NCBI GenBank assembly: GCA_902593285.1
Contig: CACJHW010000002.1
Location: 62,001-126,000, forward strand
Direction: 5' to 3'
DNA: 64,000 nt
Origin: an uncultured Pelagibacteraceae bacterium
GTDB taxonomy: Bacteria; Pseudomonadota; Alphaproteobacteria; Pelagibacterales; Pelagibacteraceae
Positions 39,586-52,905 of this stretch are shown one piece after another; positions within the stretch are counted from its first letter, which is position 1; each line of letters opens with the position of its first letter. The notes under the pieces are model-generated. The model was given only the letters and a program-made list of their open reading frames with translations, was not told where the DNA came from and did not search any database. Position numbers and translations under genes: made by a program.

Positions 39586-40847
39586 TGTTTTATTACTTTG
39601 TAACCAATATCTTTTCTATAAAATCCATTTACCCAATTTAGTTTTGTTAGCCTATTAATAATATTTTCTTTTGCAGTCTTGAAATCTTCAGAAAGACAAA
39701 CATAATTTAAAACTCTTCCTCCAATTGCATAAATTTCACCATTTTGTTTTACCGTACCGGCATGAAATAAAAATTCATTTTTTTTAAGTTTTGTTTGATC
39801 AAAATTTTTAATTTTTACATTTTTTTGATATTTGTCTGGATATCCATTAGAACATAGAACGATACATAAACTTTTCTTATCATACCATTCGATATCAATC
39901 TTATGCAGTTTGTTTTCACAGCAAGCAATTAAAATATCAATTAGATTAGTTTTTAATTTTGGAAGTATAGTTTGACACTCTGGATCACCCATTCTCACAT
40001 TATACTCAATTAAATAAGGTTCATTCTTTACAATCATTAATCCAGCATAAAGAAAACCTTTATAAGAGCAACCAAGTTCAGTCAAACCTTTAAGAGTTGG
40101 GTTTATAATTTTATTTATAATTTTTTTTTCTAAGTCATTGTTAATTAATCTTGATGGAGAATAAGCACCCATGCCCCCTGTATTTTTCCCCTGATCTCCT
40201 TCCAAAACTCTTTTGTGATCTTGCGCAGTACCAAAATTTTTAAAAATTTTTCCATCATGGATAGTGAAAAAACTCATTTCTTCTCCATCCAAAAATTCTT
40301 CTATTAATAAATTTTCTGCTTTACCAAATTTCCCATCAAATATTTCCTCTATTGCAGAATGAGCTTCATTTTCATTGTTGCATATATAGACGCCTTTACC
40401 AGATGCTAAATTATCAGCTTTAATTACTATTGGATAATTTGATTTTTTTAAAAATTGTTTAGAATCTGATTTATTTTTAAATATTCCAAAATTTGCTGTT
40501 GGAATATTAAACTTTTGACATAGTTTTTTAGTAAATATTTTTGAACCCTCAAGTTGAGAAGCAACCTTATTTGGGCCAAATACTTTAATTTTATATTTTT
40601 CTAAATAATCAACCAAACCATTTACTAATGGATTTTCTGGACCAACAACAATCAAATCTATTTCATTTTCTAAAATAAATTTTTTAATATTTTCAAAATT
40701 GTCCAAATCAAGATCTATATTTCTTGCAATATCCTCTGTACCTGCATTACCTGGAAAACAAAAAATTTCATTAATTTTTTTAGAATTTTTAATCATTTGG
40801 CAAATTGAATGTTCTCTTCCACCACTTCCTATTATTCCAACTTTCAT
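39582..40847 (-). CDS. purD: Phosphoribosylamine-glycine ligase
   Basis: GSGGREHSI, GPENPLVNGLVD, ADNLASGKGVYI, DHKRVLEGDQGKNTGGMGAYSP. Confidence 0.97.
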   Translation of the reverse strand: MKVGIIGSGGREHSICQMIKNSKKINEIFCFPGNAGTEDIARNIDLDLDNFENIKKFILENEIDLIVVGPENPLVNGLVDYLEKYKIKVFGPNKVASQLEGSKIFTKKLCQKFNIPTANFGIFKNKSDSKQFLKKSNYPIVIKADNLASGKGVYICNNENEAHSAIEEIFDGKFGKAENLLIEEFLDGEEMSFFTIHDGKIFKNFGTAQDHKRVLEGDQGKNTGGMGAYSPSRLINNDLEKKIINKIINPTLKGLTELGCSYKGFLYAGLMIVKNEPYLIEYNVRMGDPECQTILPKLKTNLIDILIACCENKLHKIDIEWYDKKSLCIVLCSNGYPDKYQKNVKIKNFDQTKLKKNEFLFHAGTVKQNGEIYAIGGRVLNYVCLSEDFKTAKENIINRLTKLNWVNGFYRKDIGYKVIKQ

Positions 40848-40868
40848 ATAAAACTATATAAACTAAAA

Positions 40869-41066
40869 ATGAAAAAAAAATTAGCAAAAATAAAATATTT
40901 ACCTAATAATTTTCAAATTTTGGATCCAGGTGATTACGTGGAGTGTGCAGTTTCAGGAAAAAAAATTTATCTTAATGATTTAACCTATTGGAATGTTGAG
41001 TTACAAGAAGCATATTTTTCTTATAAAGAAGCTTACGAAAAAAGAGAAATCATTAACAAAAAGTAA
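40869..41066 (+). CDS. DUF2093-like small protein
   Basis: AKIKYLPNNFQILDPGDYVECAVSGKKIYLNDLTYWNVELQEAY; ORF opens at 40809 inside purD. Confidence 0.75.
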   Translation: MKKKLAKIKYLPNNFQILDPGDYVECAVSGKKIYLNDLTYWNVELQEAYFSYKEAYEKREIINKK

Positions 41067-41069
41067 TTT

Positions 41070-41930
41070 TTATTTCCAACGGTTATGTGACCAAATCCAT
41101 TGATCTGGTTTTTTTAGTATCATTTTTTCAAGTATTTTATTTAATTCATCTGTTATATTTTGAACAGTAAAATTATCATCGAAATTTATAGGTTGGTTGA
41201 TAATTATTTTATATTCAGTACCGCTTATTCTCTCAATATATACAGGTACAATCGGAATTTTAAATTTTTTGACCAATTGAGCGGGTATAGTTGTTGTTAA
41301 TGCTTTGTGACCAAAGAAGTTTGACATTGTTCCTTCCGAAACTCTTTGATCAATCATTAGTGCAGTGGAATAATTTTTTTTCATTAAATTAATTAATTTT
41401 TTTAATCCGCCAATTCCTTTTTTAATTTGATTTTTACAAATATATTTTTCTCTTATTTTTTCCATAATTTTATTTAAAAAGATATTATTTAGAGGTCTGT
41501 AAATTGCTGATAAGTTAATCCCAGTTTTATCTAAATGCATTGCCATTAATTCAAAATTACTTAAATGTCCCGAAATAAAAATAACTTGTTTGTTTGATTT
41601 TTTTATTTCCTCAAGAATATTTTGACCATCAATATGAATATTCTTTTTAAGTTTTCCAAATCTGAAATCTTTAATAAATATGTATTCTGCAAATATTCTT
41701 CCATAATTATTCCACATTAAACTTGTAATTTTATTTATTTCTTTATTATTAAAATTAGGGAATGCTTTCTTTATATTTGAGTGAATTATTTTTTTTGATC
41801 TAAAATAGGGACCAACTATTTCAAAAATTTTTCCACTTAATTTTGCAGATAAATTTACTCCTAAAAATTTAAAAATAACAAAACATATAATAATTAATAA
41901 AAATTGGAAAAAATATTTCAAATTATTCAT
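41070..41930 (-). CDS. Lipid A biosynthesis acyltransferase (LpxL/HtrB family)
   Basis: SGHLSNFELMA, YRPLNN, MIDQRVSEG..NFFGHKALTT. Confidence 0.88.
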   Translation of the reverse strand: MNNLKYFFQFLLIIICFVIFKFLGVNLSAKLSGKIFEIVGPYFRSKKIIHSNIKKAFPNFNNKEINKITSLMWNNYGRIFAEYIFIKDFRFGKLKKNIHIDGQNILEEIKKSNKQVIFISGHLSNFELMAMHLDKTGINLSAIYRPLNNIFLNKIMEKIREKYICKNQIKKGIGGLKKLINLMKKNYSTALMIDQRVSEGTMSNFFGHKALTTTIPAQLVKKFKIPIVPVYIERISGTEYKIIINQPINFDDNFTVQNITDELNKILEKMILKKPDQWIWSHNRWK

Positions 41931-41933
41931 ATT

Positions 41934-42863
41934 TTATAAAATTGCTTTTAAAAATTTTTGTTCATCTAAAATGTTAAGTTCAGATTTTATATATTTAATA
42001 TTATGATAATTTAATTTATCAAATCTTAGAAAATCTTTTTCTGTCGTTATTAATTTACAATTTAAATTTTTTGCTTCATTAACAATTTTATTTATATCAT
42101 TTTCTCTGTATGAAAAATGATCAGGAAACTCAATATCTTTTAAAATATTTAAACCATGTTTCTTTAACATTGAAATAAATGTTTTGTGATTTCCTATTCC
42201 AGAAAAAACTAAGTAATTATCATTCTTATTAAATTCATCTAAATTTATTGGTTCGTATGTCCCAACATGAATACTTATTTTTGAATTAATATTTGTTATT
42301 TCTTTTTTTAAATTATCTAAGTTTTCTAAGTTTCCATTTAGAAAAACATGATCGTATTGTTTAAGTTTGTTAATATTTTCCCTAAGAGGACCTGATGGTA
42401 TAGTCATTCCGTTTCCAATCCAATTCACGTTGTTGAAACAAACAAACCTAACATCATAATAAATAGTTTTATCTTGAAGACCATCATCAATAATTGCAAT
42501 CTCATAATTTTCAATTTCAGCATTATTAATTGCCTTTGCTCTGTTTTTGGAAAGGAAAAGTTTCCCATTTTGCTCGAGTATTTTTTGCTCATCTTTTTGA
42601 TTCTTGTAAAATTTTTTAACAAAACATGATTTGATATTTTTTTTTTTAAAAATATTATTTAATTTTATGCATAAAGACGTTTTCCCTGTTCCACCAACAT
42701 AAAAATTTCCAAAACAGATTGTTTTTATTTTAAATTTATTTTTTTTATTAATTTTGTTTTTGATAAAACTTAATATTTGTATGAATATTGAAACAGGATA
42801 TAGAACAATTGCAAATAAATTTGGTTTTTTATAGCTCCAAAATTTAGGTCTTTTAAGTTTCAT
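41934..42863 (-). CDS. lpxK: Tetraacyldisaccharide 4'-kinase
   Basis: GNFYVGGTGKTSLCI, DDGLQDKTI, GIGNHKTFI. Confidence 0.92.
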   Translation of the reverse strand: MKLKRPKFWSYKKPNLFAIVLYPVSIFIQILSFIKNKINKKNKFKIKTICFGNFYVGGTGKTSLCIKLNNIFKKKNIKSCFVKKFYKNQKDEQKILEQNGKLFLSKNRAKAINNAEIENYEIAIIDDGLQDKTIYYDVRFVCFNNVNWIGNGMTIPSGPLRENINKLKQYDHVFLNGNLENLDNLKKEITNINSKISIHVGTYEPINLDEFNKNDNYLVFSGIGNHKTFISMLKKHGLNILKDIEFPDHFSYRENDINKIVNEAKNLNCKLITTEKDFLRFDKLNYHNIKYIKSELNILDEQKFLKAIL

Positions 42864-44094
42864 TACTAATAATAATATTTAATTCTTTAATAGTTTTTTT
42901 TAAAATTTTTTCTCCAATAAACTTTATTTTGTTTCCTATATTTGTAGTTTTTTTAAACCTAATAAGTGAAGCAAGTTTATCACTAGAATTTATTTTTTTT
43001 GAAGCCTTAAGTGAATTTAGCAGTTTATATACATCCTTAAAATTATCTACGTATGGACCATGTAAAATTTGTGCTCCACAACGTGCAGCTTCAAGAGGAT
43101 TTTGACCACCTCTTTTGATAATTGATCCACCCAAAAAAACTGAACATGCAATTTTATGAAATTTTTTTGTTTCTCCAAATGTATCTACAATATAAAAATC
43201 AATATTTTTAATTTTTTTGGGTTTTAAACTGTGCAAAGTATATTTTAAATTATTTTCTTCGATATCCGTAATTATTTCGTTTGTTCTATGTATATGTCTT
43301 GGAATAATTATTGTAATTAAATTTTTAATTCTTTTTTTAAGTTTAAGGTGAGCTTTGATACAAAATAATTCTTCTGTTGAATGTGTACTAGATGCTACCC
43401 ATACATTTTTTTTTTTGAATTCATATTTTAAACTTTTATTAATATTAGATAAATTTTCATCTTGATTTTCAGCAAACTTTAAATTTCCGATTAAATTTAT
43501 TTTTTTTACACTAAGTTTTTTTAAAAAGTTTCTTGTTTCAAGATTTTGTGGCAAGGCTACTGAAATTTTGTTAAATACTGAACTTGAAAATTGTTTAATT
43601 TTTATCCATCTTTTAAAAGTCTTTTTAGTAATTCTTGCATTTAATAATATAAGAGGAATATTTTTATCATTAATTTTTTTAAACATGTGTGGCCAAATTT
43701 CTGAGTCAATAAACATAGCTAAACTTGGTTTCCAATATTGTAAAAATTTATTTGTGAATAAAAAATGATCAACAGGATAAAATTGATGTACTGTTTTATT
43801 AAATTTAAATTTTTTAATAATTTTTGATGAGCTAAGAGTACTACTTGTAATAAGTATCTGATTTATTGATTTTTTTTTTTCATAATATTGTATTAAGGGA
43901 ATCACACTTAATATTTCTCCCACACTCGCTCCATGAAACCATATTAATTTGCCTTTAACTCTTTTTTTTGTATGAAAACTAAATTTTTCTATAAATCTAT
44001 AATTATCTTCTTTGTTTTTTAAAATTCTAAAAATAATTATTAATGGTGAGAATATAAGTATTATAGAAACAATTAATTGATATAATAAAAACAT
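42853..44094 (-). CDS. waaA: Kdo transferase
   Basis: WFHGASVGEILSVIPLI, FIDSEIWPHM, NARIT, GGSIIKRGGQNPLEAA. Confidence 0.92.
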   Translation of the reverse strand: MFLLYQLIVSIILIFSPLIIIFRILKNKEDNYRFIEKFSFHTKKRVKGKLIWFHGASVGEILSVIPLIQYYEKKKSINQILITSSTLSSSKIIKKFKFNKTVHQFYPVDHFLFTNKFLQYWKPSLAMFIDSEIWPHMFKKINDKNIPLILLNARITKKTFKRWIKIKQFSSSVFNKISVALPQNLETRNFLKKLSVKKINLIGNLKFAENQDENLSNINKSLKYEFKKKNVWVASSTHSTEELFCIKAHLKLKKRIKNLITIIIPRHIHRTNEIITDIEENNLKYTLHSLKPKKIKNIDFYIVDTFGETKKFHKIACSVFLGGSIIKRGGQNPLEAARCGAQILHGPYVDNFKDVYKLLNSLKASKKINSSDKLASLIRFKKTTNIGNKIKFIGEKILKKTIKELNIIISNET

Positions 44095-44096
44095 AT

Positions 44097-45836
44097 TTAT
44101 TTTTGAATTTGTTTTTCATAAAAACTTCTATAAAGTTTAGATTTTTTCATCAAAATTTCATGCTTACCGTTATCAACTACTTCTCCAGTGTCTATTAAAT
44201 AAATATTATTTGAATTTAATATTGTCGATAACCTATGAGCTATAACAATTGTAGTTTTATTTTTAGTTAAAATTTTAAGCGCTTCCTGAATTTTTGCTTC
44301 AGTTTCTGAATCTAAGGATGAAGTAGCTTCATCTAATAATATTATCGAGCTTTTTTTCAGCATTGCTCTTGCTATTGATAATCTTTGTTTCTCACCACCT
44401 GATAATCTTACTCCATTTTCACCTATTAATGTTTCAAATTTATTAGGAAGTTTAGAAATGAACTCGTCGCAGAATGATAACTTAGCAACTTCTAGAACTT
44501 CATCATCTGAAGCTGTTTGATTAGCATATTTTATGTTATTTTTTATTGTATCATCGAATAATGTTGTTTCTTGACTAACTAGTGAAATCTCAGATCTTAA
44601 CGAACTTAGCTTAGTTTTGTAAATTGATTGATTATCAATTGTGATATCTCCTGATTGAGCATCATAAAATCTTGGAATTAGATTTAATATCGTAGATTTT
44701 CCAGAACCACTATGACCTACTAAAGAAGTCATCTTTCCTCCTTCAAATTCTAGGTTTACTGATTTTAATGTTTTAACTTCATTAATCTCATAGGAAAAAT
44801 TTACATTTTTGAAATGTATATCTGAATTTTTTAAATAGATAGATTTTGCATCTTTGGCGTCTTTAATTAAATTTTCTTGATCAATAATTGGCAAAATCCT
44901 TGAAGCAGCTGATAGCCCTTGATTCAAAACCATATTAAGTGTGGATAAAGATCTTACAGGCTGGTAAGCAAGCATCATTGCAGCTAAGAAAGAGAAAAAG
45001 TTATTAATATCAAGTTCACCAGCAGACATTAATATACCAGAATAAAAAATTAAAATTGCGATCATTATTCCAGTTAGAACTTCCATAATTGGCGACATTC
45101 TCACAAAAACAGTTTGAATTTTTTGACTTTTTTCTTTCAATTGTTTTAGATACTTATCTGCACGGTCTTTTTCATAATTTTCTTTTTGAAAAATTTTTAC
45201 TAATTTATGATTTTTGAATAATTCAACTAAATATGTTGTTAAAAAACCAGATTTTTGTTGTGCTTCAGTTGTAACCTTACTGATTCTTTTTCCTAAAGTT
45301 TTTGCACTAATACTTGCAAGAGGAATCATGACGATAGATATAAGTGCAAGTTTCCAATTTTGAAAAAACATGACAAATAGCAAACCAATTAATGTTAGAG
45401 AGTCTTTGAAAAGTGTTAATATCGCATTACTTAATAAATTTGTAATATGCGTTACATCATAAGTAAGATTTGAAATAAATTTACCTGAATGTTTTTTATC
45501 AATTATTTGGGTATCAGTATCAATTAAATTATTGACCATATCATACTGAAGTTTTTTTTTTACCGACTCTCCGACACCAATCATTGTTGCTTTTGCGAAA
45601 TATAAAGAAAGTCCTTTTGTAGCAAATGCTAATATAATCATTAATGGAATGAAGATCAGTAAAGACTGGTCCTTTTCAATAAACAATTTTTTTATTGCAG
45701 GATCTAATAACCAAGCAATTGAGGATGTGCTACCAGCAACCAAAACTGAGAAAAAGATAGATAAAATAATTTTATCTATATACTTTTTTGAGTAATCTCT
45801 AAATAATCTTTTGTAAATTTCAGTTTTATTGATCAT
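44097..45836 (-). CDS. msbA: ABC transporter, MsbA-like lipid flippase (fused TM-ATPase)
   Basis: GHSGSGKSTILNLIPRFYD, LSGGEKQRLSIARAML; adjacent to waaA/lpxK. Confidence 0.9.
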   Translation of the reverse strand: MINKTEIYKRLFRDYSKKYIDKIILSIFFSVLVAGSTSSIAWLLDPAIKKLFIEKDQSLLIFIPLMIILAFATKGLSLYFAKATMIGVGESVKKKLQYDMVNNLIDTDTQIIDKKHSGKFISNLTYDVTHITNLLSNAILTLFKDSLTLIGLLFVMFFQNWKLALISIVMIPLASISAKTLGKRISKVTTEAQQKSGFLTTYLVELFKNHKLVKIFQKENYEKDRADKYLKQLKEKSQKIQTVFVRMSPIMEVLTGIMIAILIFYSGILMSAGELDINNFFSFLAAMMLAYQPVRSLSTLNMVLNQGLSAASRILPIIDQENLIKDAKDAKSIYLKNSDIHFKNVNFSYEINEVKTLKSVNLEFEGGKMTSLVGHSGSGKSTILNLIPRFYDAQSGDITIDNQSIYKTKLSSLRSEISLVSQETTLFDDTIKNNIKYANQTASDDEVLEVAKLSFCDEFISKLPNKFETLIGENGVRLSGGEKQRLSIARAMLKKSSIILLDEATSSLDSETEAKIQEALKILTKNKTTIVIAHRLSTILNSNNIYLIDTGEVVDNGKHEILMKKSKLYRSFYEKQIQK

Positions 45837-46696
45837 AAAATTTTTACAATTAAAATATTTAAAAAAATAATTAATCCAAAAAAATTGTTGCTTTTAAATG
45901 CCTTCAAACAACTAGAAGGATTTTTTAAATCGAATATTTTAATTTGATAAAATAAATGTAATATTGGAAAAATGAATAAAATAAAATAAAGGTAATTAAA
46001 TTTCATATAAACCCCCCCAATACAAAAAAAAGATATAAAAATTATATAGCATGAGAATAAAAATTTTTTTGCTTTTCCTTTAAATTTAATTGACGTTGAT
46101 TTTAATCCAATTATTTCATCATCTTTAATATCTTGATATCCATAAATGGTGTCATATCCCAGTGTCCAAAATATGGCTCCCAAATAGAACAGAATTGGCA
46201 TCAAATCCATTTGACCTTTAATTGAAGTCCATCCAAGAATTAATCCATAGTTGAAAGTAATCCCTAAAAATAGTTGAGGCCAATAAGTATATCTTTTCAT
46301 CAGTGGGTATGTAAATGCAAGTGGCATTGAGCCTAAAGCTAAAATTATAGTAAAGAAATTAAAATTTATTAAAACCATCAAAGCCATTAAACATATTAAT
46401 ACTGAATAAATAATCCCAAGTTTTACAGATATTTTGCCTGAAGCTATTGGACGATCTTTTGTACGAAATACTTTTGCATCGAATTCTTTATCTAAAATAT
46501 CATTTACTATACATCCAGCTGATCTCATTAGCACAGACCCTAAAAAAAATAAAATTATGTAAAAGAAATACAAATTTAAATTTTCATTAAAATCATAAGC
46601 TAAAGTTAAACCCCATACACAGGGCCAAAATAACAACATAAAGCCAATTGGTTTTTTTAGCCTGGTTAAATGAATAAAAAGTTTTAATTGGTTCAT
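45833..46696 (-). CDS. ubiA: 4-hydroxybenzoate polyprenyltransferase
   Basis: RSAGCIVNDILDKEFDAKVFRTKDRPIASG, DTIYGYQDIKDDE. Confidence 0.93.
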   Translation of the reverse strand: MNQLKLFIHLTRLKKPIGFMLLFWPCVWGLTLAYDFNENLNLYFFYIILFFLGSVLMRSAGCIVNDILDKEFDAKVFRTKDRPIASGKISVKLGIIYSVLICLMALMVLINFNFFTIILALGSMPLAFTYPLMKRYTYWPQLFLGITFNYGLILGWTSIKGQMDLMPILFYLGAIFWTLGYDTIYGYQDIKDDEIIGLKSTSIKFKGKAKKFLFSCYIIFISFFCIGGVYMKFNYLYFILFIFPILHLFYQIKIFDLKNPSSCLKAFKSNNFFGLIIFLNILIVKIL

Positions 46697-46739
46697 AATA
46701 TTTTACTTGTAAATAACAAAGCCTAGATTCATAATCAAA

Positions 46740-47153
46740 TTGATTCGTATGAATATAGATTACACAGTCACGGCATTAATGTTTCCAGCAATTCCTTTGA
46801 TGATGGCTGTTTATAGTAATAGATTTCATTCTTTGAGTATATTAGTTAGACAGCTCCACGATGAACATGTTTATGAAAAACATATTCCCCCAGAATGGAA
46901 AAAACAGTTTATCAATCTTAGTGGCAGGATAACTCTTTTAAGATGGACAATACTTTTTGCCTCATTTGGATTTCTTTTTAATATGTTGACTGTATTTGCA
47001 CTCTACTTAGATGAGGTTTTTTTGGCTCGAGTAATTTTTGGTTCATGTTGCTTATCAATGATTATTTCAATAATATTTTTTATCAGAGAGATACAAATAT
47101 CAACTAACGCACTTAAGCTTCATATGTCAGATATGGATGTTGATGTTAATTAG
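46740..47153 (+). CDS. DUF2721-like membrane protein
   Basis: ALMFPAIPLMMAVYSNRFHSLSILVRQLHDE; two further TM segments. Confidence 0.7.
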   Translation: MIRMNIDYTVTALMFPAIPLMMAVYSNRFHSLSILVRQLHDEHVYEKHIPPEWKKQFINLSGRITLLRWTILFASFGFLFNMLTVFALYLDEVFLARVIFGSCCLSMIISIIFFIREIQISTNALKLHMSDMDVDVN

Positions 47154-48120
47154 GAACAATTATAGCTGGTCCTAGAATTTTTCTTCCTTCCAGATCTTGA
47201 TGAGCTTGTATAACGTCTTCTAATTTATATTTTTTAAATATTTTAATTTTAACTTTACCAGAGCTAATTTTTTCAAACATTATTTTTGAAGCTTCATTTA
47301 ATTCCTCTCTAGTTGATAGGTATTGTTGCATTGATGGTCTTACAAGATAAAGTCCTTTTGGCTGAAGAACCTTTGGAACATTTATATCTGACAATGGTCC
47401 AGATGCATTTCCAAATGAAACCATCATTCCTCTAACTGCTAAGCATTGAATAGATCTATCCAATGTATCTTTACCCACACCATCGTATATAACAGGCACA
47501 CCTTTACCATTTGTAATTTCTAAAACTCTATTAGCAAAATCTTCTTTATTATAATTTATTACATGATCGTAACCATTTTCTTTTGCTATATTTAATTTTT
47601 CATCTGATCCAACTGTACCAATAACAGTACAACCTAAACTTTTTGCCCACTGTCCAAAAATCTGGCCAACACCGCCAGCAGCTGCGTGGAATAAAATTGT
47701 TTCTCCTGATTTAACAGGATAAGTTTTATGCAAAAGATAAAAAGTTGTTAATCCTTTTGTCATTAAAGTTGCTGCTATTTCAAGATCAACACCATCTGGT
47801 ACCTTTACCAAATTCTTAATTGGGTAATTTCTATGTGAACAATAAGATCCTAAAGGAATACCTGCATAGGAAATTTTATCTCCAACTTTAAAGCCTTTTA
47901 CGTTATCTCCAACATCAGTAATAACTCCAGCACCTTCCAAACCCAAGCCAATCGGTAGTTTTAATGGGTACAAACCCGATCTATGGTAAGTATCAATATA
48001 GTTAAGACCAATTGCTTTTTGTTCAATAGTTACTTGATCTGGGCCAGGCTTATCTAAAGATATTTCTTTAACTTCTAAAACTTCAGGTCCACCAGTTTTA
48101 TTAATTTCTACAGCTTTCAT
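47146..48120 (-). CDS. qor: NADPH:quinone reductase (zinc-type alcohol dehydrogenase superfamily)
   Basis: GPEVLEVKEI, GLNYIDTYHRSGLY, HAAAGGVGQIFGQWAK. Confidence 0.92.
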   Translation of the reverse strand: MKAVEINKTGGPEVLEVKEISLDKPGPDQVTIEQKAIGLNYIDTYHRSGLYPLKLPIGLGLEGAGVITDVGDNVKGFKVGDKISYAGIPLGSYCSHRNYPIKNLVKVPDGVDLEIAATLMTKGLTTFYLLHKTYPVKSGETILFHAAAGGVGQIFGQWAKSLGCTVIGTVGSDEKLNIAKENGYDHVINYNKEDFANRVLEITNGKGVPVIYDGVGKDTLDRSIQCLAVRGMMVSFGNASGPLSDINVPKVLQPKGLYLVRPSMQQYLSTREELNEASKIMFEKISSGKVKIKIFKKYKLEDVIQAHQDLEGRKILGPAIIVPN

Positions 48121-48123
48121 AAT

Positions 48124-48960
48124 TTATTTTACAAACGTACCATTATGATAATCTTGAACTGCTTGCAAGATCTCTGCTTTAGTATTCATTACAAAGGGTC
48201 CACCTCTAGCTATTTCCTCATTTATTGGCTTACCCGAAATCATTAAAAACTTAGCATTTGATTTAGCTTTAACGTTTAAATTTTCACCCTTAGTTAATAA
48301 TATTAAAGTACTATCTGTTATTTTATTGTGTTTATCTTTTCCAATTTCTATTTCACCATTAATCAAATAAATAAACGTATTGTGAGTAGATGGTAATTTA
48401 AAATTAAACTCTTTATCTTTATTTAATTCTACATCAAAATAAATTGGCTCAACGTTATGACCTTTTACTGGTCCTTCAGCTGTTTCAAATTTTCCAGCTA
48501 TTACTTTAACTTGTTTATCATCCTCTTTGTGAACACTCATTTTATCTGCATCAATATAAATGTATTCAGGTTTACTCATTTTTAATTTAGCAGGCATGTT
48601 AATCCATAATTGAAAACCATGAAGTTTTCCTTCTTTCATAGCAGGCATTTCAGAATGAATAATTCCACTCCCAGTTTTCATCCATTGAACGTCTCCTGAA
48701 GTCATTCTACCTTCACCACCTGTACTATCTTTATGTTCAAAATCTCCAGCTAACATATAAGTAACCGTTTCAATTCCTCGATGAGGGTGGGGTGGAAAAC
48801 CTGCAATATAATCCTCACTATTTTCTGATCCAAATTCATCAAGCATCAAGAAAGGATCAAAGTAATTTGGTTCAACACCAATACTTCTTTTCAATTTAAC
48901 TCCAGCACCATCAGAAGCTGGGATAGGCTTAATAATTTTACTGACTTCAATATTTTTCAT
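48124..48960 (-). CDS. Pirin family protein
   Basis: FPPHPHRGIETVTYMLAG, WMKTGSGIIHSEMP, HGFQLWINMPAKLKM. Confidence 0.93.
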   Translation of the reverse strand: MKNIEVSKIIKPIPASDGAGVKLKRSIGVEPNYFDPFLMLDEFGSENSEDYIAGFPPHPHRGIETVTYMLAGDFEHKDSTGGEGRMTSGDVQWMKTGSGIIHSEMPAMKEGKLHGFQLWINMPAKLKMSKPEYIYIDADKMSVHKEDDKQVKVIAGKFETAEGPVKGHNVEPIYFDVELNKDKEFNFKLPSTHNTFIYLINGEIEIGKDKHNKITDSTLILLTKGENLNVKAKSNAKFLMISGKPINEEIARGGPFVMNTKAEILQAVQDYHNGTFVK

Positions 48961-48980
48961 ACTTCGTAAATAAGAATTTT

Positions 48981-49643
48981 TTATATTATATCAAGTATCT
49001 TACTAAGATCCTCGATTTGATGTTTTGGCACATAATCTAGATTGTCAAAAATAATATTATTTCTATTAACCCAAATAGAATTATAACCATAGTTTCCACC
49101 CCCCGAAACATCCCAAGTGTTCGCGCTCAAAAATACTACTTCCTGTTTTTTAATTTGATATTTCTTAATCGGTATATCATAGACCCTAGCGTCTGGTTTA
49201 TAAATTCCTACTTCTTCAATAGAAAAAAGATCATCAAAAATATTTTCTAAATTATTACTCTCTACTAATTTAGCAAGAAGGGTGGGAGTACCATTTGAAA
49301 GAATAGAGATTTTTAAGTTTTTTTCTTTAAGTGATTTTAAAACTTCAGGTACTTCTTTAAATGGTGACAGAATTCTATAAAGATCTAATAACTCATTTCT
49401 CATAGAAGAGTCTATTTGATAAACTTTCATTGATTTATCTAAACTATCCCCTGTCACTTGCCAAAAGTCTTGATGTCTTTTCATCAAACTTCGAAGCCAG
49501 GTATATTCTAATTGTGTAGTTCTCCAATAATTAGCAAAACCTTCCCACTTATCACCAATTTTATTTTTGCATTTTTCAGCAGCTGAATTGACATCAAATA
49601 AAGTGCCATAAGCATCAAAAATTATTGCTTTAATATTTTTCAT
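48981..49643 (-). CDS. Haloacid dehalogenase type II
   Basis: IIFDAYGTLFDVNSAAEK, ILSNGTPTLL, FLSANTWDVSGGGNYG. Confidence 0.93.
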   Translation of the reverse strand: MKNIKAIIFDAYGTLFDVNSAAEKCKNKIGDKWEGFANYWRTTQLEYTWLRSLMKRHQDFWQVTGDSLDKSMKVYQIDSSMRNELLDLYRILSPFKEVPEVLKSLKEKNLKISILSNGTPTLLAKLVESNNLENIFDDLFSIEEVGIYKPDARVYDIPIKKYQIKKQEVVFLSANTWDVSGGGNYGYNSIWVNRNNIIFDNLDYVPKHQIEDLSKILDII

Positions 49644-49659
49644 AAATTAACTTATCAAT

Positions 49660-50358
49660 ATGAGTAATATTAGATTATTTTATCCAAAAAGTTTATATCT
49701 TAATTTGATTGACAAACTTGGTAAATCTCAATCTCACTATGTTTCAAAAGTTATGAGACTTAAAGAGAAAGAAGTTTTTTCTCTGTTTAATAGTAGTGGA
49801 GAATGGGAAGCGAAAATCTTAAATATCACAAAAAGTATAGTTGAATTTAATGTTACGAAAAAATTAAGACAGAAAGAAAATGCCAAAGATCTCTGGCTAG
49901 CTTTCTCTCCAATCAAATCAAATTACTTTAATTTTATGATCCAAAAAGCTACAGAGCTTGGTGTAACTAAGTTTATACCAGTCATTTTTGAAAGAACAAT
50001 TGTTAGAAAGATAAATAAAGAGAGATTGGAAAAAGTAATCATAGAAGCTGCCGAACAATCAAATAGAATAACAGTTCCATCAATTGAGAATCCTCAAAAA
50101 TTAAAAAGCTTTCTGAATAATGATATGGATTTAATATTTACTGATCTCAACACTACTAATACAAAAATTGACATTAAAAAGTTAACTACAAAACCTACTT
50201 GTGTAATAATAGGACCAGAGGGAGATTTTTCTGAGGGGGAAAGGGATGAGATTCTTAAATTTAGTGGTGTTCAGTCTATTAAAATCAATGAAAACATATT
50301 GAGATCTGAAACGGCTGTAATTTCTGCTTTATCGATCATAAATTACGCCATTAATTGA
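49660..50358 (+). CDS. rsmE: 16S rRNA m3U1498 methyltransferase
   Basis: HYVSKVMRLK, QKATELGVTKFIPV, IGPEGDFSEGE, LRSETAVISAL. Confidence 0.93.
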   Translation: MSNIRLFYPKSLYLNLIDKLGKSQSHYVSKVMRLKEKEVFSLFNSSGEWEAKILNITKSIVEFNVTKKLRQKENAKDLWLAFSPIKSNYFNFMIQKATELGVTKFIPVIFERTIVRKINKERLEKVIIEAAEQSNRITVPSIENPQKLKSFLNNDMDLIFTDLNTTNTKIDIKKLTTKPTCVIIGPEGDFSEGERDEILKFSGVQSIKINENILRSETAVISALSIINYAIN

Positions 50359-50419
50359 TATTTTGTCGCTAAAAGTAAAAGTGTATTTTTTTAAAAGACG
50401 CTCTATATAGGGTAAAAAA

Positions 50420-52872
<2,453 letters not shown>

Positions 52873-52905
52873 ATATAGCAAACAAGATTTTTTAACTTTA
52901 AATTA